Part shown: positions 22,871 to 32,838 of the stretch, piece after piece | Layout of the letters: each line of letters opens with the position of its first letter | How positions within the stretch are numbered: the first letter of the stretch is position 1 | Source of the DNA: Bacteroides sp. | GTDB taxonomy: Bacteria; Bacteroidota; Bacteroidia; Bacteroidales; Bacteroidaceae | Length of the DNA: 50,822 nt | Reading direction: 5' to 3' | Assembly: GCF_028690125.1 (NCBI RefSeq) | Contig: NZ_JAQVBV010000029.1 | Coordinates: forward strand, 6,023 to 56,844 | The notes under the pieces: generated by a model | Seen by the model: the letters and a program-made list of their open reading frames with translations, nothing else | What the model was told of the DNA's origin: nothing | Database searches by the model: none | Translations under genes and position numbers: made by a program

Positions 22871-23956
22871 ATGCAGTTTGTAAATATTGATGTAGATACA
22901 ACTGGTCTTTATCAGGTTCCAACCAGTGACAAAGGGACTGTCGCTATTGTAGGTGTTGGGACAGGTAGTGGATCCTTAGTTCCTGTAAAACTTGGGTCTT
23001 ACGCCGAAGTTGATGCCATCTACCCAACTGACAGTGAGCTCTCACTTGCTATTAAGTTAGCATTTGAAAATGGTGCTTCTGGTGTCTGGGCTGTGGAAAT
23101 TGATGACCCGAAGAGTTTAACTGGTGTTGAGAATGCGCTCGAAGTCCTTGAAACCAAGGATGTCCAGATCGTTGTCCTTGCCAACACTGTCGAACTTAGC
23201 GACACCGCATACATTTCAAGTGCACTCGATAATCATGTAGCAAGTTCAGTCACAGAAAGAGTCGGTGTATTCATGCTTGCAAGTGGAGAAGATGCATCTA
23301 CTATGCCGGCTGCTATTGGTAATCTGATGAGTCAGAACACTACAAGACTAATTGGTATTGCCCATAACACAACCAGTGATGTAGCCGCTGCAGTAGCAGG
23401 TCTGCTTGCTGGATTAGATCCATGGGACTCCCCTGTTATGAAACCACTCTCTGGAATTTCTACTCCGAGTGCAGATTTCACTACTACTCAGTTCTCACTA
23501 ATGGATGCCGCGAATATCAATCCAATCTTTGATCCCCTGTATTTCGCTGGAACTTCTCTGGTTCTGAAGAGCGGGTACACACTTGGGACAAGAGCTGGTG
23601 GGATTTATCTCGTTGATGTTCGAAGAGCCATTGATGACATTGTATATAAACTAAAGACGGGTTTAACCTCACCAGCTGTAATTGGTAACCTTAGGATTAA
23701 CAAATCTGGTATGGCAAGCCTTCGTAACCACATCAACAGCATAATGCAGGCCGCAGTCAATCTTGGTGAAATAGATTCATTCGCCGTTAATATTCCTGTC
23801 GCAACTGCTCTCGCCGTTGATCAGAATGCCAGAACTCCGACTCAGGCAACAATAATTACCACAGCTAGAACTAACCGTGCCGTGGATGTAACTGTAGCAA
23901 TTGAGTATTCTGGTGCAATTCACACTCTGAATATGACTGTCGCATTTAGTGCTTAA
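22871..23956 (+). CDS. Tail sheath protein
   Basis: This contractile sheath subunit shows the virion is a myovirus. The 361-aa protein has an N-terminal 'SDKGTVAIVGVG' strand, a central variable domain and the conserved C-terminal part 'GGIYLVDVRRAIDDIVYKLKTG ... NHINSIMQAAVNLGEI' typical of sheath proteins. GAGG lies 8-9 nt before ATG 22871. Codon choice is C/G-richer than the fibre genes, similar to the capsid gene. Confidence 0.88.
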   Translation: MQFVNIDVDTTGLYQVPTSDKGTVAIVGVGTGSGSLVPVKLGSYAEVDAIYPTDSELSLAIKLAFENGASGVWAVEIDDPKSLTGVENALEVLETKDVQIVVLANTVELSDTAYISSALDNHVASSVTERVGVFMLASGEDASTMPAAIGNLMSQNTTRLIGIAHNTTSDVAAAVAGLLAGLDPWDSPVMKPLSGISTPSADFTTTQFSLMDAANINPIFDPLYFAGTSLVLKSGYTLGTRAGGIYLVDVRRAIDDIVYKLKTGLTSPAVIGNLRINKSGMASLRNHINSIMQAAVNLGEIDSFAVNIPVATALAVDQNARTPTQATIITTARTNRAVDVTVAIEYSGAIHTLNMTVAFSA

Positions 23957-23966
23957 GGTGATATAA

Positions 23967-24422
23967 ATGGTTGACTGGAATACTAGATTAGGTGTAAAGT
24001 TCGTAAGTGTTGATGGGACAGAATCTCCGATTGTGCCCATCGATTCATTCTCTCCATCAATTGAAACTCCTCACGATATTATCCACTCTATCGATCGTGA
24101 GAATGTAGGTTTCTCAAGGAAGAACAGAGCATTCGCATTTGACTTCACTGTCAAAGCGGTTAATGCACCTGTTATGAGAGAGATGTTTGCAGCTGCACTT
24201 AATGGAAATAGATTTGACATCGGATTGTATAACACAGATTCTGATAACCATGACGACTGGATTTTCGATGAAATGAAATTCGAAAACTGCCGGTTCACTA
24301 GCGTCAACCCATCTGAGGTTGATAACGAAGGTGGCGTTCCAACTATGACTTTCAGTGGAATCTGCCTGAACCTTACTGCCAGCAATGCTGGATCTGACAT
24401 TATAAGCGCAGGGAACAACTAA
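23967..24422 (+). CDS. Tail tube protein
   Basis: The 151-aa beta-barrel-type protein follows the sheath, with GGTGAT before ATG 23967. Its size, strand pattern and place between sheath and tail chaperones match inner tube subunits of contractile tails. The gene ends in a strong hairpin terminator, consistent with high, separately controlled expression, as for the capsid gene. Confidence 0.8.
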   Translation: MVDWNTRLGVKFVSVDGTESPIVPIDSFSPSIETPHDIIHSIDRENVGFSRKNRAFAFDFTVKAVNAPVMREMFAAALNGNRFDIGLYNTDSDNHDDWIFDEMKFENCRFTSVNPSEVDNEGGVPTMTFSGICLNLTASNAGSDIISAGNN

Positions 24423-24438
24423 TGTTCCCTAATTTTTT
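24410..24438 (+). terminator. Terminator after the tail tube gene
   Basis: A perfect 7-bp stem (AGGGAAC 24410-24416 / GTTCCCT 24424-24430) is followed by AATTTTTT. The loop holds the TAA stop, the same arrangement as at 54 and 2177. It would uncouple abundant sheath/tube mRNA from the genes that follow. Confidence 0.75.
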
Positions 24439-24452
24439 AGGAGGTAAATATT

Positions 24453-24911
24453 ATGACACCAAAAGTTCCAATGTTTGACATTAATGAATTGATTGTTAGA
24501 GGAAAGAATCTTGCTAAGGAATACGAGCTTCCAGCCGGGAAAGTATATGTTAGGCCACTTACTGACCTTGAAATGAATGAAGCTGAATCGCTTATGTTTA
24601 CAGCAATCAAGGATGAGTACACGCGTAACTATATGTTGGCATCTGTATTCAATGACGAGAAATCGAAGGCAGAATTCGACTTCACCAAACTTAATGTCAA
24701 AGATATGTTAAATTCCACTGTGGAGATTAACATCTATATTGCTTACTGTGCAATGAAGGATTTCACTACCGGGTTAACTGTAGAACTCGTAAGACAGTTA
24801 GCTGGAATTAAAGATCTTGCAGAGTTTGTTAGAGGCATCAGTGGATATTCTAGCGAAATTGAGGAAACCGTAGAAGAATTTCGCAAAATCCCCGATGGGA
24901 AGACAGCTTGA
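24453..24911 (+). CDS. Tail assembly chaperone, first frame
   Basis: The 152-aa protein lies between tube and tape measure, where gpG-type (XkdN-like) chaperones coat the tape measure. 'VYVRPLTDLEMNEAESLM' fits the start of such proteins. AGGAGG lies before ATG 24453. A second small frame overlaps its end by 17 bp. Confidence 0.7.
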   Translation: MTPKVPMFDINELIVRGKNLAKEYELPAGKVYVRPLTDLEMNEAESLMFTAIKDEYTRNYMLASVFNDEKSKAEFDFTKLNVKDMLNSTVEINIYIAYCAMKDFTTGLTVELVRQLAGIKDLAEFVRGISGYSSEIEETVEEFRKIPDGKTA

Positions 24912-25143
24912 TTTTCTATTACATTCTGAGAGAATCGGATACAAGCTGACCGATTCTCTATCTGATCTTACGCGCGTTCAAATATTGTTTCTTATTGTAT
25001 GTCAGCGTATATATGATGACGAACTTAAGGCAATGCAGGAGAAACAAGAACAGGCTAAGAACTATAATCCACTGACGATTCTACCAACTGACTCCCGCGA
25101 AGTTATGGATCAAAAGATAAAACTAATGAAAGCGGTACGTTAA
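24895..25143 (+). CDS. Tail assembly chaperone, second frame
   Basis: The 82-aa frame starts inside the chaperone gene (ATG 24895) and ends 2 bases before the tape measure, the place of gpT-type extensions. It lies in the +1 (equivalently -2) frame relative to the first gene. I see no clear slippery heptamer at the overlap, so independent coupled initiation is at least as likely as frameshifting. Confidence 0.65.
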   Translation: MGRQLDFLLHSERIGYKLTDSLSDLTRVQILFLIVCQRIYDDELKAMQEKQEQAKNYNPLTILPTDSREVMDQKIKLMKAVR

Positions 25144-25144
25144 T

Positions 25145-27745
25145 ATGGCAGAAATTACACAAGTAGTTAATGTTACACCACAGATAACGAATTTACGGAA
25201 ACTGCGGGCAGATATTAATCGCGTTAAAGCATATGCGGTTGATCTGAAGAAACAGTTGGAACCGGGAACACGTTCTGGTGTATCATTAACTGGAGACAAT
25301 CTTAAAAGCTTCATGAGTGCTACGGGTAAAGCTAAACCAGAAGATATCGGAAGCATGCGTGCCGCTGAGCAGATGAAAGTACAGCTCAAGCGTTTCAGTG
25401 CTCTTGCCGGTTTTGAGAAAGAAGAACTTGCCCTAAAAGATTCACTCAAGAAGAAAGAAATTGATATTAATGCATATAGAGCGAAATCTGCAACCATTGA
25501 GGCTAAGCGGCGTGCTGCGGAGCTAAAATGGACTGAAGAGGACGCGAATCGAAAATTAAGATATCGTTCTGAAGATCTTGCTTCTGAAAGAAAAGCAAAG
25601 ACCGAACAGACGAAAATGCTCGCGCAGCAGCAGCGTACGCAAGAGCGTAACCAGCGTAATTCGATTCGCGCCGAAACCAATATGAGAAAGGCTGGTTTAA
25701 AACAAGTTGCGCAATACGCTAAAAAACAGAATGATGTCATTAAGAATTCTTTCACTGCAGCATTTAGTTTGCACATTGTGCAAATGTATCTGAATCCTTT
25801 TGTCCGTGCAGTGAGAATGGCACTCGTTCAGACTATTCAATCTTTTGCTGAGTTCGATAAGGTTTATGCAAATTACCTTGCAAAATCTACCGAGTTCACA
25901 ACCAAAGTTACAGAACAACAGATTTTACTTTCATCTGTTGGACAAACATATACAATTAATGATTATGCTGAAGCAATGGAGCGTTTCTCTGCTTCAGGTA
26001 TTGATGTAGCAAAGAATCAGAAAGCTGTAGTAGATGTTCTGCGTACAGCTAAAGTTGCTAACATCCAGTACTCGGATGCGGCCAACGGAGTTATCCGTAC
26101 TATGGAAGCATTCCAAATGAATATCAGTCAGTCTACCGAAATCGTTGATGCAATGGCAAATGCGTCTAATGCATCTACTGCTGAACTGGAAGATATGGTT
26201 AAGTGGTTCGAATACGCTGCCTCTTCATCTTTCCAGGCTGGACTTGCTGTTCAGGACTTAGCTAAGTATCTTGGTATCTTATCATCTACTGGTATGCCAG
26301 GTGCCGGTGCTGCGTTCCGTCAGATGCTCCTGCAGTTTACTAAAGCTGATATTCGTGATAAATTCAAGGCGGCCTTTGGTTTCTCTGAAGCGGATTTCCT
26401 TGATATGAATAAGATTATCCAGACTCTGCGTGATTATGTCCAACAGTCCGAGAATCAGGCTAAGGCATCTCAAGAAATAGTTGCAATGCTTGGTGGTAAA
26501 GTTACATCACAGCAGGCACTGAACAACTTGATTAGGGCAGAACCAGAACTCTGGAATCGTGTCGATAAAGCTGTACAGCAGAGTGGTAGTACTCAGAAGT
26601 TATATGCTGATGTTACAAATAATACTGCGTCTGCAATTGAACGAATTACCAATAACCTAACAATATTAAAAGCAGAAATTGGAATGGCATTCGGCCCACT
26701 TGTGAAAGTAATAGATATTCTTGTTACTGGATTCACAAAGGGTATGACCAAGATTCCGTCAGTGATTAAGACATACGTCTTAGGTTCAATGCTGGCTTTA
26801 CTTGCTGTTGTAACGAGTGTGTTTACAGCATATGCTACATTAGCTGGTACAATTTATGCGATCAATGGTGCAACCGCGCTCCTGACTAGCCAGAATATGA
26901 AAGCTGGTGTAACATTCACTGGTTTAAAAACTGCAGTATTAGATCTTGGCAGTGTTATGATGGGCCAAGCTACAATGCAGGAAAGAATGTTCGCCGCACA
27001 AGGTAAAGGTATCCTAAGTGTAGCTCAGCTTAATGAAATGCTTGCGATAATGAATAATACGATCGCAGAGCAGGCACGTATTGTAGCTGAGATGGACGCA
27101 ATTTGGGCAAAGAGTAATTTAACATTTGCTCAGAAACAGGAACAGGTAGCAGTACTGAATGCCGAGTATATGGCTAACTCGAAGATTCTGCAGGCACAGA
27201 CAAGGCAGGTAATTGCTAGCGAAGAAGCAAAAGTTGCAGCGATGGCAAATACTACTAGAGCCGCTACTGCACAGAATAGTATGTTAGCAACATCTGTCGC
27301 GTCAACTAAAGCGAAACTTGCTGCAGGCTCAATGGCTATGTATGGTGAGATGTTCGCACTCATAGCAGTAATGGCAGCATTCTCCACAGCATCAAAAGCT
27401 ATGGAAAAGGGATCATTTAATCTAGCGAGATCTATTTATGTTCTGATCTCAGCAATTGCAGCACTTAAGGTTGCATTAATGATTGGTGGCCCATGGGGTG
27501 CTTTAGCCGGTCTGGCAGTATTTGGTGCTGGTAGTGCGCTTGGTATGGGAAAAGTTTCAAGAGCAGAAAACGAATATAATGTTGAGAGAAGGAAATCATC
27601 TGCTACAAGATTAGGAGCAGGGCAAGTATATAGACAGGAAATCGATAATTCAGTTCACATTAACGGTATGCAGATCACTGGCCCAACCGCCGCTAAAGTG
27701 ACTGACGTAATGACTGGAGCAACAAAATACAGAGTTAAGAGCTGA
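25145..27745 (+). CDS. Tail tape measure protein
   Basis: This protein sets tail length and is threaded through the tube. The 866-aa chain has a coiled-coil N-terminal third, a TP901-type core (about residues 205-480, with '..FSASGIDVAKNQKAVVDVLR' and 'STAELEDMVKWFEYAASS..') and hydrophobic segments near 530-575 and 735-800. By the usual rule of about 1.5 angstrom per residue, tail length would be near 130 nm (an inference). Confidence 0.92.
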   Translation: MAEITQVVNVTPQITNLRKLRADINRVKAYAVDLKKQLEPGTRSGVSLTGDNLKSFMSATGKAKPEDIGSMRAAEQMKVQLKRFSALAGFEKEELALKDSLKKKEIDINAYRAKSATIEAKRRAAELKWTEEDANRKLRYRSEDLASERKAKTEQTKMLAQQQRTQERNQRNSIRAETNMRKAGLKQVAQYAKKQNDVIKNSFTAAFSLHIVQMYLNPFVRAVRMALVQTIQSFAEFDKVYANYLAKSTEFTTKVTEQQILLSSVGQTYTINDYAEAMERFSASGIDVAKNQKAVVDVLRTAKVANIQYSDAANGVIRTMEAFQMNISQSTEIVDAMANASNASTAELEDMVKWFEYAASSSFQAGLAVQDLAKYLGILSSTGMPGAGAAFRQMLLQFTKADIRDKFKAAFGFSEADFLDMNKIIQTLRDYVQQSENQAKASQEIVAMLGGKVTSQQALNNLIRAEPELWNRVDKAVQQSGSTQKLYADVTNNTASAIERITNNLTILKAEIGMAFGPLVKVIDILVTGFTKGMTKIPSVIKTYVLGSMLALLAVVTSVFTAYATLAGTIYAINGATALLTSQNMKAGVTFTGLKTAVLDLGSVMMGQATMQERMFAAQGKGILSVAQLNEMLAIMNNTIAEQARIVAEMDAIWAKSNLTFAQKQEQVAVLNAEYMANSKILQAQTRQVIASEEAKVAAMANTTRAATAQNSMLATSVASTKAKLAAGSMAMYGEMFALIAVMAAFSTASKAMEKGSFNLARSIYVLISAIAALKVALMIGGPWGALAGLAVFGAGSALGMGKVSRAENEYNVERRKSSATRLGAGQVYRQEIDNSVHINGMQITGPTAAKVTDVMTGATKYRVKS

Positions 27746-27750
27746 TTGTA

Positions 27751-29397
27751 ATGGCGGCATCATACGCACTTTCTAGACTAACAAATACAAAACAATATAC
27801 GTGGGTAGACTCGAAGGGTGGTAAGCATTTTATCACCCAACTTCAAGGCCCCGTTGCATCGGAACTTAGCTTTCTGATTGATGGTGAGGATAGGAGACAT
27901 ATTTATTCTATTCCTACCATTCAGAATATCGATTATTCGCAGACTGTAAATTTACCTACACATCCAACACTTATCGGTGGATTCAAAACACAGTTCACTA
28001 AATCGAATCCAGCAACAGTTACATTCGATATTATTCTTAAGGATGATTTATTTATTGACTTTGATAAGTTAAGTGCTGATGGAAAAGTTGCTATTGAAAC
28101 ACTTACGATTGATGAAATACGAGAAATCTGGGAGCAAGACCAAGTATCTATGGATGAAGTTCTTGCTGAAGAAATGTATTTTACAGTTAAAGAGTTAGTA
28201 GAAATTTTAGAGTCGTTAAAGAATAATAGACGTGTATTTACACTTACAACTAGTACCGATCTAGATGAACTATTAGACAATTTAGTTATTGAGAGCTTAG
28301 CATATTCATTCTCAGCTGAAGCTCGTGAAATAACTACAGCTAGTATTCAGGCAACTCGTGTGCAGTTCCAAGATCTAGAATACGTTGAAGTCGAAGAAGC
28401 ATTCTTAAATAATATGCTTATTCAGTCAGAGCCACTTAGTTCCGAAAATACTGTAACGTTTTTAGAAAACGTTTATGTTGACGGGCGTGATAAGTTCGCT
28501 AAGTGGGATATTATGGATTTCTTTAACCGAAATATCTATAATGAAATGTCTGATGAGATATCTGGAAAGTTTGGTAATATTCCAGAATATTATTGGAAGT
28601 CTGGCATTATCGATATGAGTATTGATGGTTCATCTACTTATACATATGATCTTTCGTTCACATCGCAGGCTGGTATCAATAGCTCCATTATGCGTAAGAA
28701 TGAAGATATTGATTATACGTGTAATTTTGGTAGATTCCGCGTTCGTACAACTTACCGATCTGAAGATGCACCATTTGAGCCGCTATTATTTGCTGATTTA
28801 CCAGCGGTTTTAAATGGCTTAAATGATTTAAAGAATATCGGAACATATGCTTTTGATATGGGTGATGTTTACTCAATGCTTGCTACCTATCCATGGGTAC
28901 TACCCAGTGGATATAGTATTAGCGATGAGCCTAAGACATTCTTATGGAAAGCAATTAAAGCAATTCATGCTGCACCAACACATAACGGCACTACATTTGA
29001 AAAGGGATCTATTGCTAGAGATAAATTAAAACTATACGGATTTAGGATTAATAAATCATACTCATACCAGGTAGAGTATCTGGATCCTGTAAAACAGAAC
29101 TGGACACCGGTTAGATATACTGCACCGATTACTACAGTTTGGGGAAGTCCTCAGATGGAGTTTTTCACATATAGAGCGCGTATGACTCTAGATGCAACGG
29201 CAGCTAATGCGCTTTTAGATAATAAATCTAAAGAGGCTATTGATGACTATTGGGATGACTCATTAACAAGCCAGAGAACGTTGGATATCACAATTGGTAT
29301 TTTAGGTGTAGGCACTCAGATTGAAATTTTTGTATTCAGTCCAGAAGTATTAACTATTAGAAATGTTAGATCTATTGTTGATGAAGGTGAAACGTAA
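27751..29397 (+). CDS. Baseplate/tail-tip protein (548 aa)
   Basis: This large protein directly after the tape measure occupies the place of the distal tail or baseplate-hub connector. The first 200 residues show a strand pattern with 'FSAEAREITTASIQATRVQFQDLE', similar in kind to tail-hub connectors. The middle and C-terminal parts are beta-rich with many aromatic residues. No enzyme motif is seen. Exact family is not recognised. Confidence 0.65.
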   Translation: MAASYALSRLTNTKQYTWVDSKGGKHFITQLQGPVASELSFLIDGEDRRHIYSIPTIQNIDYSQTVNLPTHPTLIGGFKTQFTKSNPATVTFDIILKDDLFIDFDKLSADGKVAIETLTIDEIREIWEQDQVSMDEVLAEEMYFTVKELVEILESLKNNRRVFTLTTSTDLDELLDNLVIESLAYSFSAEAREITTASIQATRVQFQDLEYVEVEEAFLNNMLIQSEPLSSENTVTFLENVYVDGRDKFAKWDIMDFFNRNIYNEMSDEISGKFGNIPEYYWKSGIIDMSIDGSSTYTYDLSFTSQAGINSSIMRKNEDIDYTCNFGRFRVRTTYRSEDAPFEPLLFADLPAVLNGLNDLKNIGTYAFDMGDVYSMLATYPWVLPSGYSISDEPKTFLWKAIKAIHAAPTHNGTTFEKGSIARDKLKLYGFRINKSYSYQVEYLDPVKQNWTPVRYTAPITTVWGSPQMEFFTYRARMTLDATAANALLDNKSKEAIDDYWDDSLTSQRTLDITIGILGVGTQIEIFVFSPEVLTIRNVRSIVDEGET

Positions 29398-30404
29398 TGG
29401 TAGATGAGATGCGGGAGGCACGTATTGTAGTTGATCTCATTCATAAACAGGTAAACCCAAGATCGTTTGGTTCCGTAAGTGCTGAATCCACTTACGCATA
29501 CCTTTCATTTAATAACACCCAGTTGGATATAGAGGTTTCTGTTACCGAATCAGTGACTACTGGGAATAACATTTTCTCACTAACCACATGGAATCTACCG
29601 ACGAATGCACAGCTGACTAGTGGTGACCAAGTATTTATGCGGTTCTATTGGATGCAAGATGTTAATAAATTTAAAATTTATTCAGGTATCATAGAAACCG
29701 TTGTTGTTGAAAGTGACGGCCAAGATTTAAAGTATACATTTAATGGTGCACTTATTGAAGACTTTTTAATGAATACGCTTAGGCCACGTACAGTAAGTGA
29801 AGCTGCATATAGTAATGTGCTTAAAACATTTGGTGATTTGCAAAGTGCCTTGCAGATTTTAGGAATAGATCGTGTAAAATGCGTTGTGCCTGGTTGGGAA
29901 AATCTAGATCACATACTTCCAGAAACGGATATCCAGATTGGTAAAAAAACTGTTCTTGAAATTTTACAAGAACTTGTATCTAACTTTAAGACTGAAATAG
30001 GCAAGGATGTTATTGCTCAGTACAATGAACAGAACAGTGAAATATTAATCGCCCTTGATTCCGATAAAGAGTCATATGGTACATTAACTATTCTGGTTCT
30101 TGGAGATGAAGACCTATTTGATTATAGAATGGAAACTGTCGATGTAAGTAGCTTAGAATCGGACGAAGAACTGTATGCGGATACCGATGATACCTCTGTA
30201 GACCTCACAGAGCTCGCTGGTGACGAGACAGAGAGTACACCTATACCAACTGTCATGGTAGTTAAAACTACTGGCGTGGTGGGCTTTACACGAAGCGAAA
30301 TATTTAAATACAATGAACACTATTATATTACTAGTGATGTTGTTCACTCATTTAGTGATTCAGACGGTTATTTGATAGAAATTTACGCTAACATAGTGGG
30401 GTAA
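29397..30404 (+). CDS. Baseplate hub protein (gp27/phage protein D-like)
   Basis: The 335-aa protein begins with 'ARIVVDLIHKQVN', has a 'FSGIIE'-type strand, and a conserved-looking middle 'VLEILQELVSNFKTEIG', as in phage late-control protein D and gp27-like hub proteins. An acidic insertion (about 250-280, with DDTSVD and DETESTP) is unusual. It starts on the upstream stop (TAATG) after GGTGA and precedes the spike gene, the standard order. Confidence 0.7.
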   Translation: MVDEMREARIVVDLIHKQVNPRSFGSVSAESTYAYLSFNNTQLDIEVSVTESVTTGNNIFSLTTWNLPTNAQLTSGDQVFMRFYWMQDVNKFKIYSGIIETVVVESDGQDLKYTFNGALIEDFLMNTLRPRTVSEAAYSNVLKTFGDLQSALQILGIDRVKCVVPGWENLDHILPETDIQIGKKTVLEILQELVSNFKTEIGKDVIAQYNEQNSEILIALDSDKESYGTLTILVLGDEDLFDYRMETVDVSSLESDEELYADTDDTSVDLTELAGDETESTPIPTVMVVKTTGVVGFTRSEIFKYNEHYYITSDVVHSFSDSDGYLIEIYANIVG

Positions 30405-30408
30405 GAGA

Positions 30409-30885
30409 ATGCGAAACTTGCTGAGGCCAGCGCGCGTACAAGCACTCGAATTGTTAGATAGTATTAAAACGATGATTATGAGTACATTCAATAAAGATGT
30501 GTACGGCGTTTATGAAGGAATAGTAGAAGTATTTGATGAAAATAACTATCGCGCTGATGTACGTGTACCGGAGCTTTCAGACTTAATGCTGACTGAAGTT
30601 CGAATCGTACAACCCTTTTACGCTTCAGCATCTAATTTTATTAACATTCCTATCCAAGTTGGAACGCACGTAATCATTGCTTTTAGATCTTTTAAACTGC
30701 GTAATCCAATTATCATTGGACAGATAGTGGATGAAAATTCTACGAACAGTATCGAAGATGCTACATCAATTGTTATTCAGAATGGTAGCGCGAAGATAGA
30801 ACTGACGAGTACCGGTTCTGTAATTCTTACAGGAACTACAATTACAGCGAATGGTGAAGATATTACGGTAGATGAGGTAACATGA
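30409..30885 (+). CDS. Baseplate spike protein (gpV/gp5-like)
   Basis: Residues 30-110 form an OB-fold of the gpV/gp5 type: 'YGVYEGIVEVFDENNYRADV', then 'VRIVQPFY' and 'VGTHVIIAFRSFKLRNPIIIGQI'. Residues about 120-158 contain short repeats ('IQNGSAKIELTSTGSVILTG..') that would fold as a triangular beta-helix tip. At 158 aa it is a short spike that pierces the envelope on contraction. It overlaps gp25 by ATGA. Confidence 0.85.
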   Translation: MRNLLRPARVQALELLDSIKTMIMSTFNKDVYGVYEGIVEVFDENNYRADVRVPELSDLMLTEVRIVQPFYASASNFINIPIQVGTHVIIAFRSFKLRNPIIIGQIVDENSTNSIEDATSIVIQNGSAKIELTSTGSVILTGTTITANGEDITVDEVT

Positions 30886-31265
30886 GTTACGGAACAAACA
30901 TTAAACTAAGTTCTGATTTTGACCTAGATTTTTCGTCTACTACAAAGTCGCTTAGTATTATTTCTGGTACGGATAATTTAGTACAAGCTACTAAAATTAT
31001 CCTTAATACGTTTGAAGGCGAAAATGTTTTTATTCCAAATTTTGGAACTAGGTTACAGGATCTCATTGGGTACAATGCATCTGATAATTTTATCAAATAT
31101 ACAGTTAAAAATGCACTTATGCGAGATTCTAGAATTAAGAGTGTTGATAAAATTTATGTAAGCAGAAGTCCTAATAGAGTAGTGAATCTTAAAATAACAG
31201 TTACTACTGTTGATGAAGAAAGTGTAGAATTAGTCGGGGGTCTTGCATGGAACAAGTTGGTGTAA
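30882..31265 (+). CDS. Baseplate wedge protein gp25-like
   Basis: The 127-aa protein matches the gp25/gpW family: 'NLVQATKIILNTFEGENVFIPNFGTRLQDLIGY' (about 32-64) and the C-terminal strand '..VNLKITVTTVDEE'. gp25 clamps the sheath to the baseplate. It lies between spike and baseplate J as in most contractile phages, and overlaps the latter by 19 bp. Confidence 0.92.
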   Translation: MSYGTNIKLSSDFDLDFSSTTKSLSIISGTDNLVQATKIILNTFEGENVFIPNFGTRLQDLIGYNASDNFIKYTVKNALMRDSRIKSVDKIYVSRSPNRVVNLKITVTTVDEESVELVGGLAWNKLV

Positions 31266-32836
31266 CAAATACTGGTTTTGTTACTAAATCCTTTGCAACT
31301 ATATTAACAGATATTCAATCACGATTACAATCACTGTTTGGTGCAGATATCGATTTAACACCAGGTAGTCCCATGCGAGTAATTAGTGAATTGTATGCGC
31401 TGGAGTTAGCAAAGGTTTGGACAGAGTTAAAAAATGTTTATGATATGGGATTTATTTTAACAGCAACAGGTAGCTCTCTTAATGCACTCGCAGCTCTTGT
31501 TGGTATCGAACGCGATTTAGGTACAGCTGCCACTGGTGAAGTAACATTCTATAGAACTGAAGTGCTACCAGCCGGGTCAGCTTCGCGTGTTATTCCTATT
31601 AATACGCAAATTCAGACATCAGAAGAATATCCAATTACGTATTATACAACAGAGACTGTTTACTTTAATCCACTGATTACAGATGAAGCTGTACCTATTC
31701 CAACTGCTAGTACAACATTTAACACAGAAAATATAATCGGTGAAATTGTAAGTATTATAGATAATACTGCAGTTGATTGGACTACTGGAGCAACATTCTC
31801 AAGCAGAGAAGTTACTGTAAATGGTACTATTCCAACTGGACGTACTGTATATATTACGTATAAACCATTATCAGTTACAGCTAGTGTACAGTCAGTTTTA
31901 GAATCAGATTTAGCTAATGTAATAGCGAATTCACTTACAGTCTTACCACAAGCTATTTCATTCGTACACTCAGTAGCTAATGAAGCCGAAATTGTTACTG
32001 GTACTAACACTGAGTCTGATGCGTCACTTCGTATGCGAATTCAGAACGCCGCTAAATCATTAGGTAAGGCTACAAACCCATCAATCACTACTGGTATTAG
32101 AAACGTGGATGGTGTTTCAAATGTTATTGTTAAAGAATTATCACTTACGCACATCCAAGACTCGTTTGTTGCTTCTGGAACTTCTGATACTATTCCTGTA
32201 AGCGAAGGGTCTGTTAATAATGTAGTAAGCGTCACGGGTTCAGTTTCAGGTGCATTTGAAATTGAATCGTTTGAAACAGCTGCAGGAATCGTACTTACTA
32301 CAAATTACCAAAGTGGTGAGACTGTTTCAGTTGACTATTATGTAGAGGATTATACACCAACGCTTGGCCAAGGGATTATTAAAGTCTTTGTTAGTGGTGG
32401 ACAAGTAGCAGATATTGTAGATGCTATTGAGGAATATAGGGCAGCCGGTATTAAAGCTGTCGGATATGGCACTAATAGTGTATATGCTTATGGTGAAGAG
32501 GACTATCCATTCTCATGGTTTTATAGATTAGAGGATGCATTAATTGATATTACTGTTACTGTTTATTTCGATCCAGATACAACACTTAATGCTGTAGAGA
32601 AAACGAATATTCGTGATCATATTAGTGATGAAATTACGGATTTTGTTAATAACTTAGCAACTGAAGAAAAGTTATGGGTATCCAAGATTATTCAATTAGC
32701 TATGTCCGTGAGTAGTGAAATAGAAACTGTTACTGTAAATTTATTACAGATTAATGATGTACCATCAGAGACCTATGTAGCTAGTGCAGAGACTGAGATG
32801 CCTGTAAGCGGAACGATAACAATTAATGAGGGATAA
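31247..32836 (+). CDS. Baseplate J-like protein (gp6-type)
   Basis: This wedge protein links hub and fibres. The N-terminal part reads '..DIQSRLQSLFGADIDLTPGSPMRVISELYA', and the diagnostic core is 'SDASLRMRIQNAAKSLGKATNPSI' (about 246-270). A strand-rich insertion (about 285-365) sits between the usual domains. At 529 aa it is a little longer than many family members. The overlapping start is ATG 31247. Confidence 0.92.
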   Translation: MEQVGVTNTGFVTKSFATILTDIQSRLQSLFGADIDLTPGSPMRVISELYALELAKVWTELKNVYDMGFILTATGSSLNALAALVGIERDLGTAATGEVTFYRTEVLPAGSASRVIPINTQIQTSEEYPITYYTTETVYFNPLITDEAVPIPTASTTFNTENIIGEIVSIIDNTAVDWTTGATFSSREVTVNGTIPTGRTVYITYKPLSVTASVQSVLESDLANVIANSLTVLPQAISFVHSVANEAEIVTGTNTESDASLRMRIQNAAKSLGKATNPSITTGIRNVDGVSNVIVKELSLTHIQDSFVASGTSDTIPVSEGSVNNVVSVTGSVSGAFEIESFETAAGIVLTTNYQSGETVSVDYYVEDYTPTLGQGIIKVFVSGGQVADIVDAIEEYRAAGIKAVGYGTNSVYAYGEEDYPFSWFYRLEDALIDITVTVYFDPDTTLNAVEKTNIRDHISDEITDFVNNLATEEKLWVSKIIQLAMSVSSEIETVTVNLLQINDVPSETYVASAETEMPVSGTITINEG

Positions 32837-32838
32837 GA

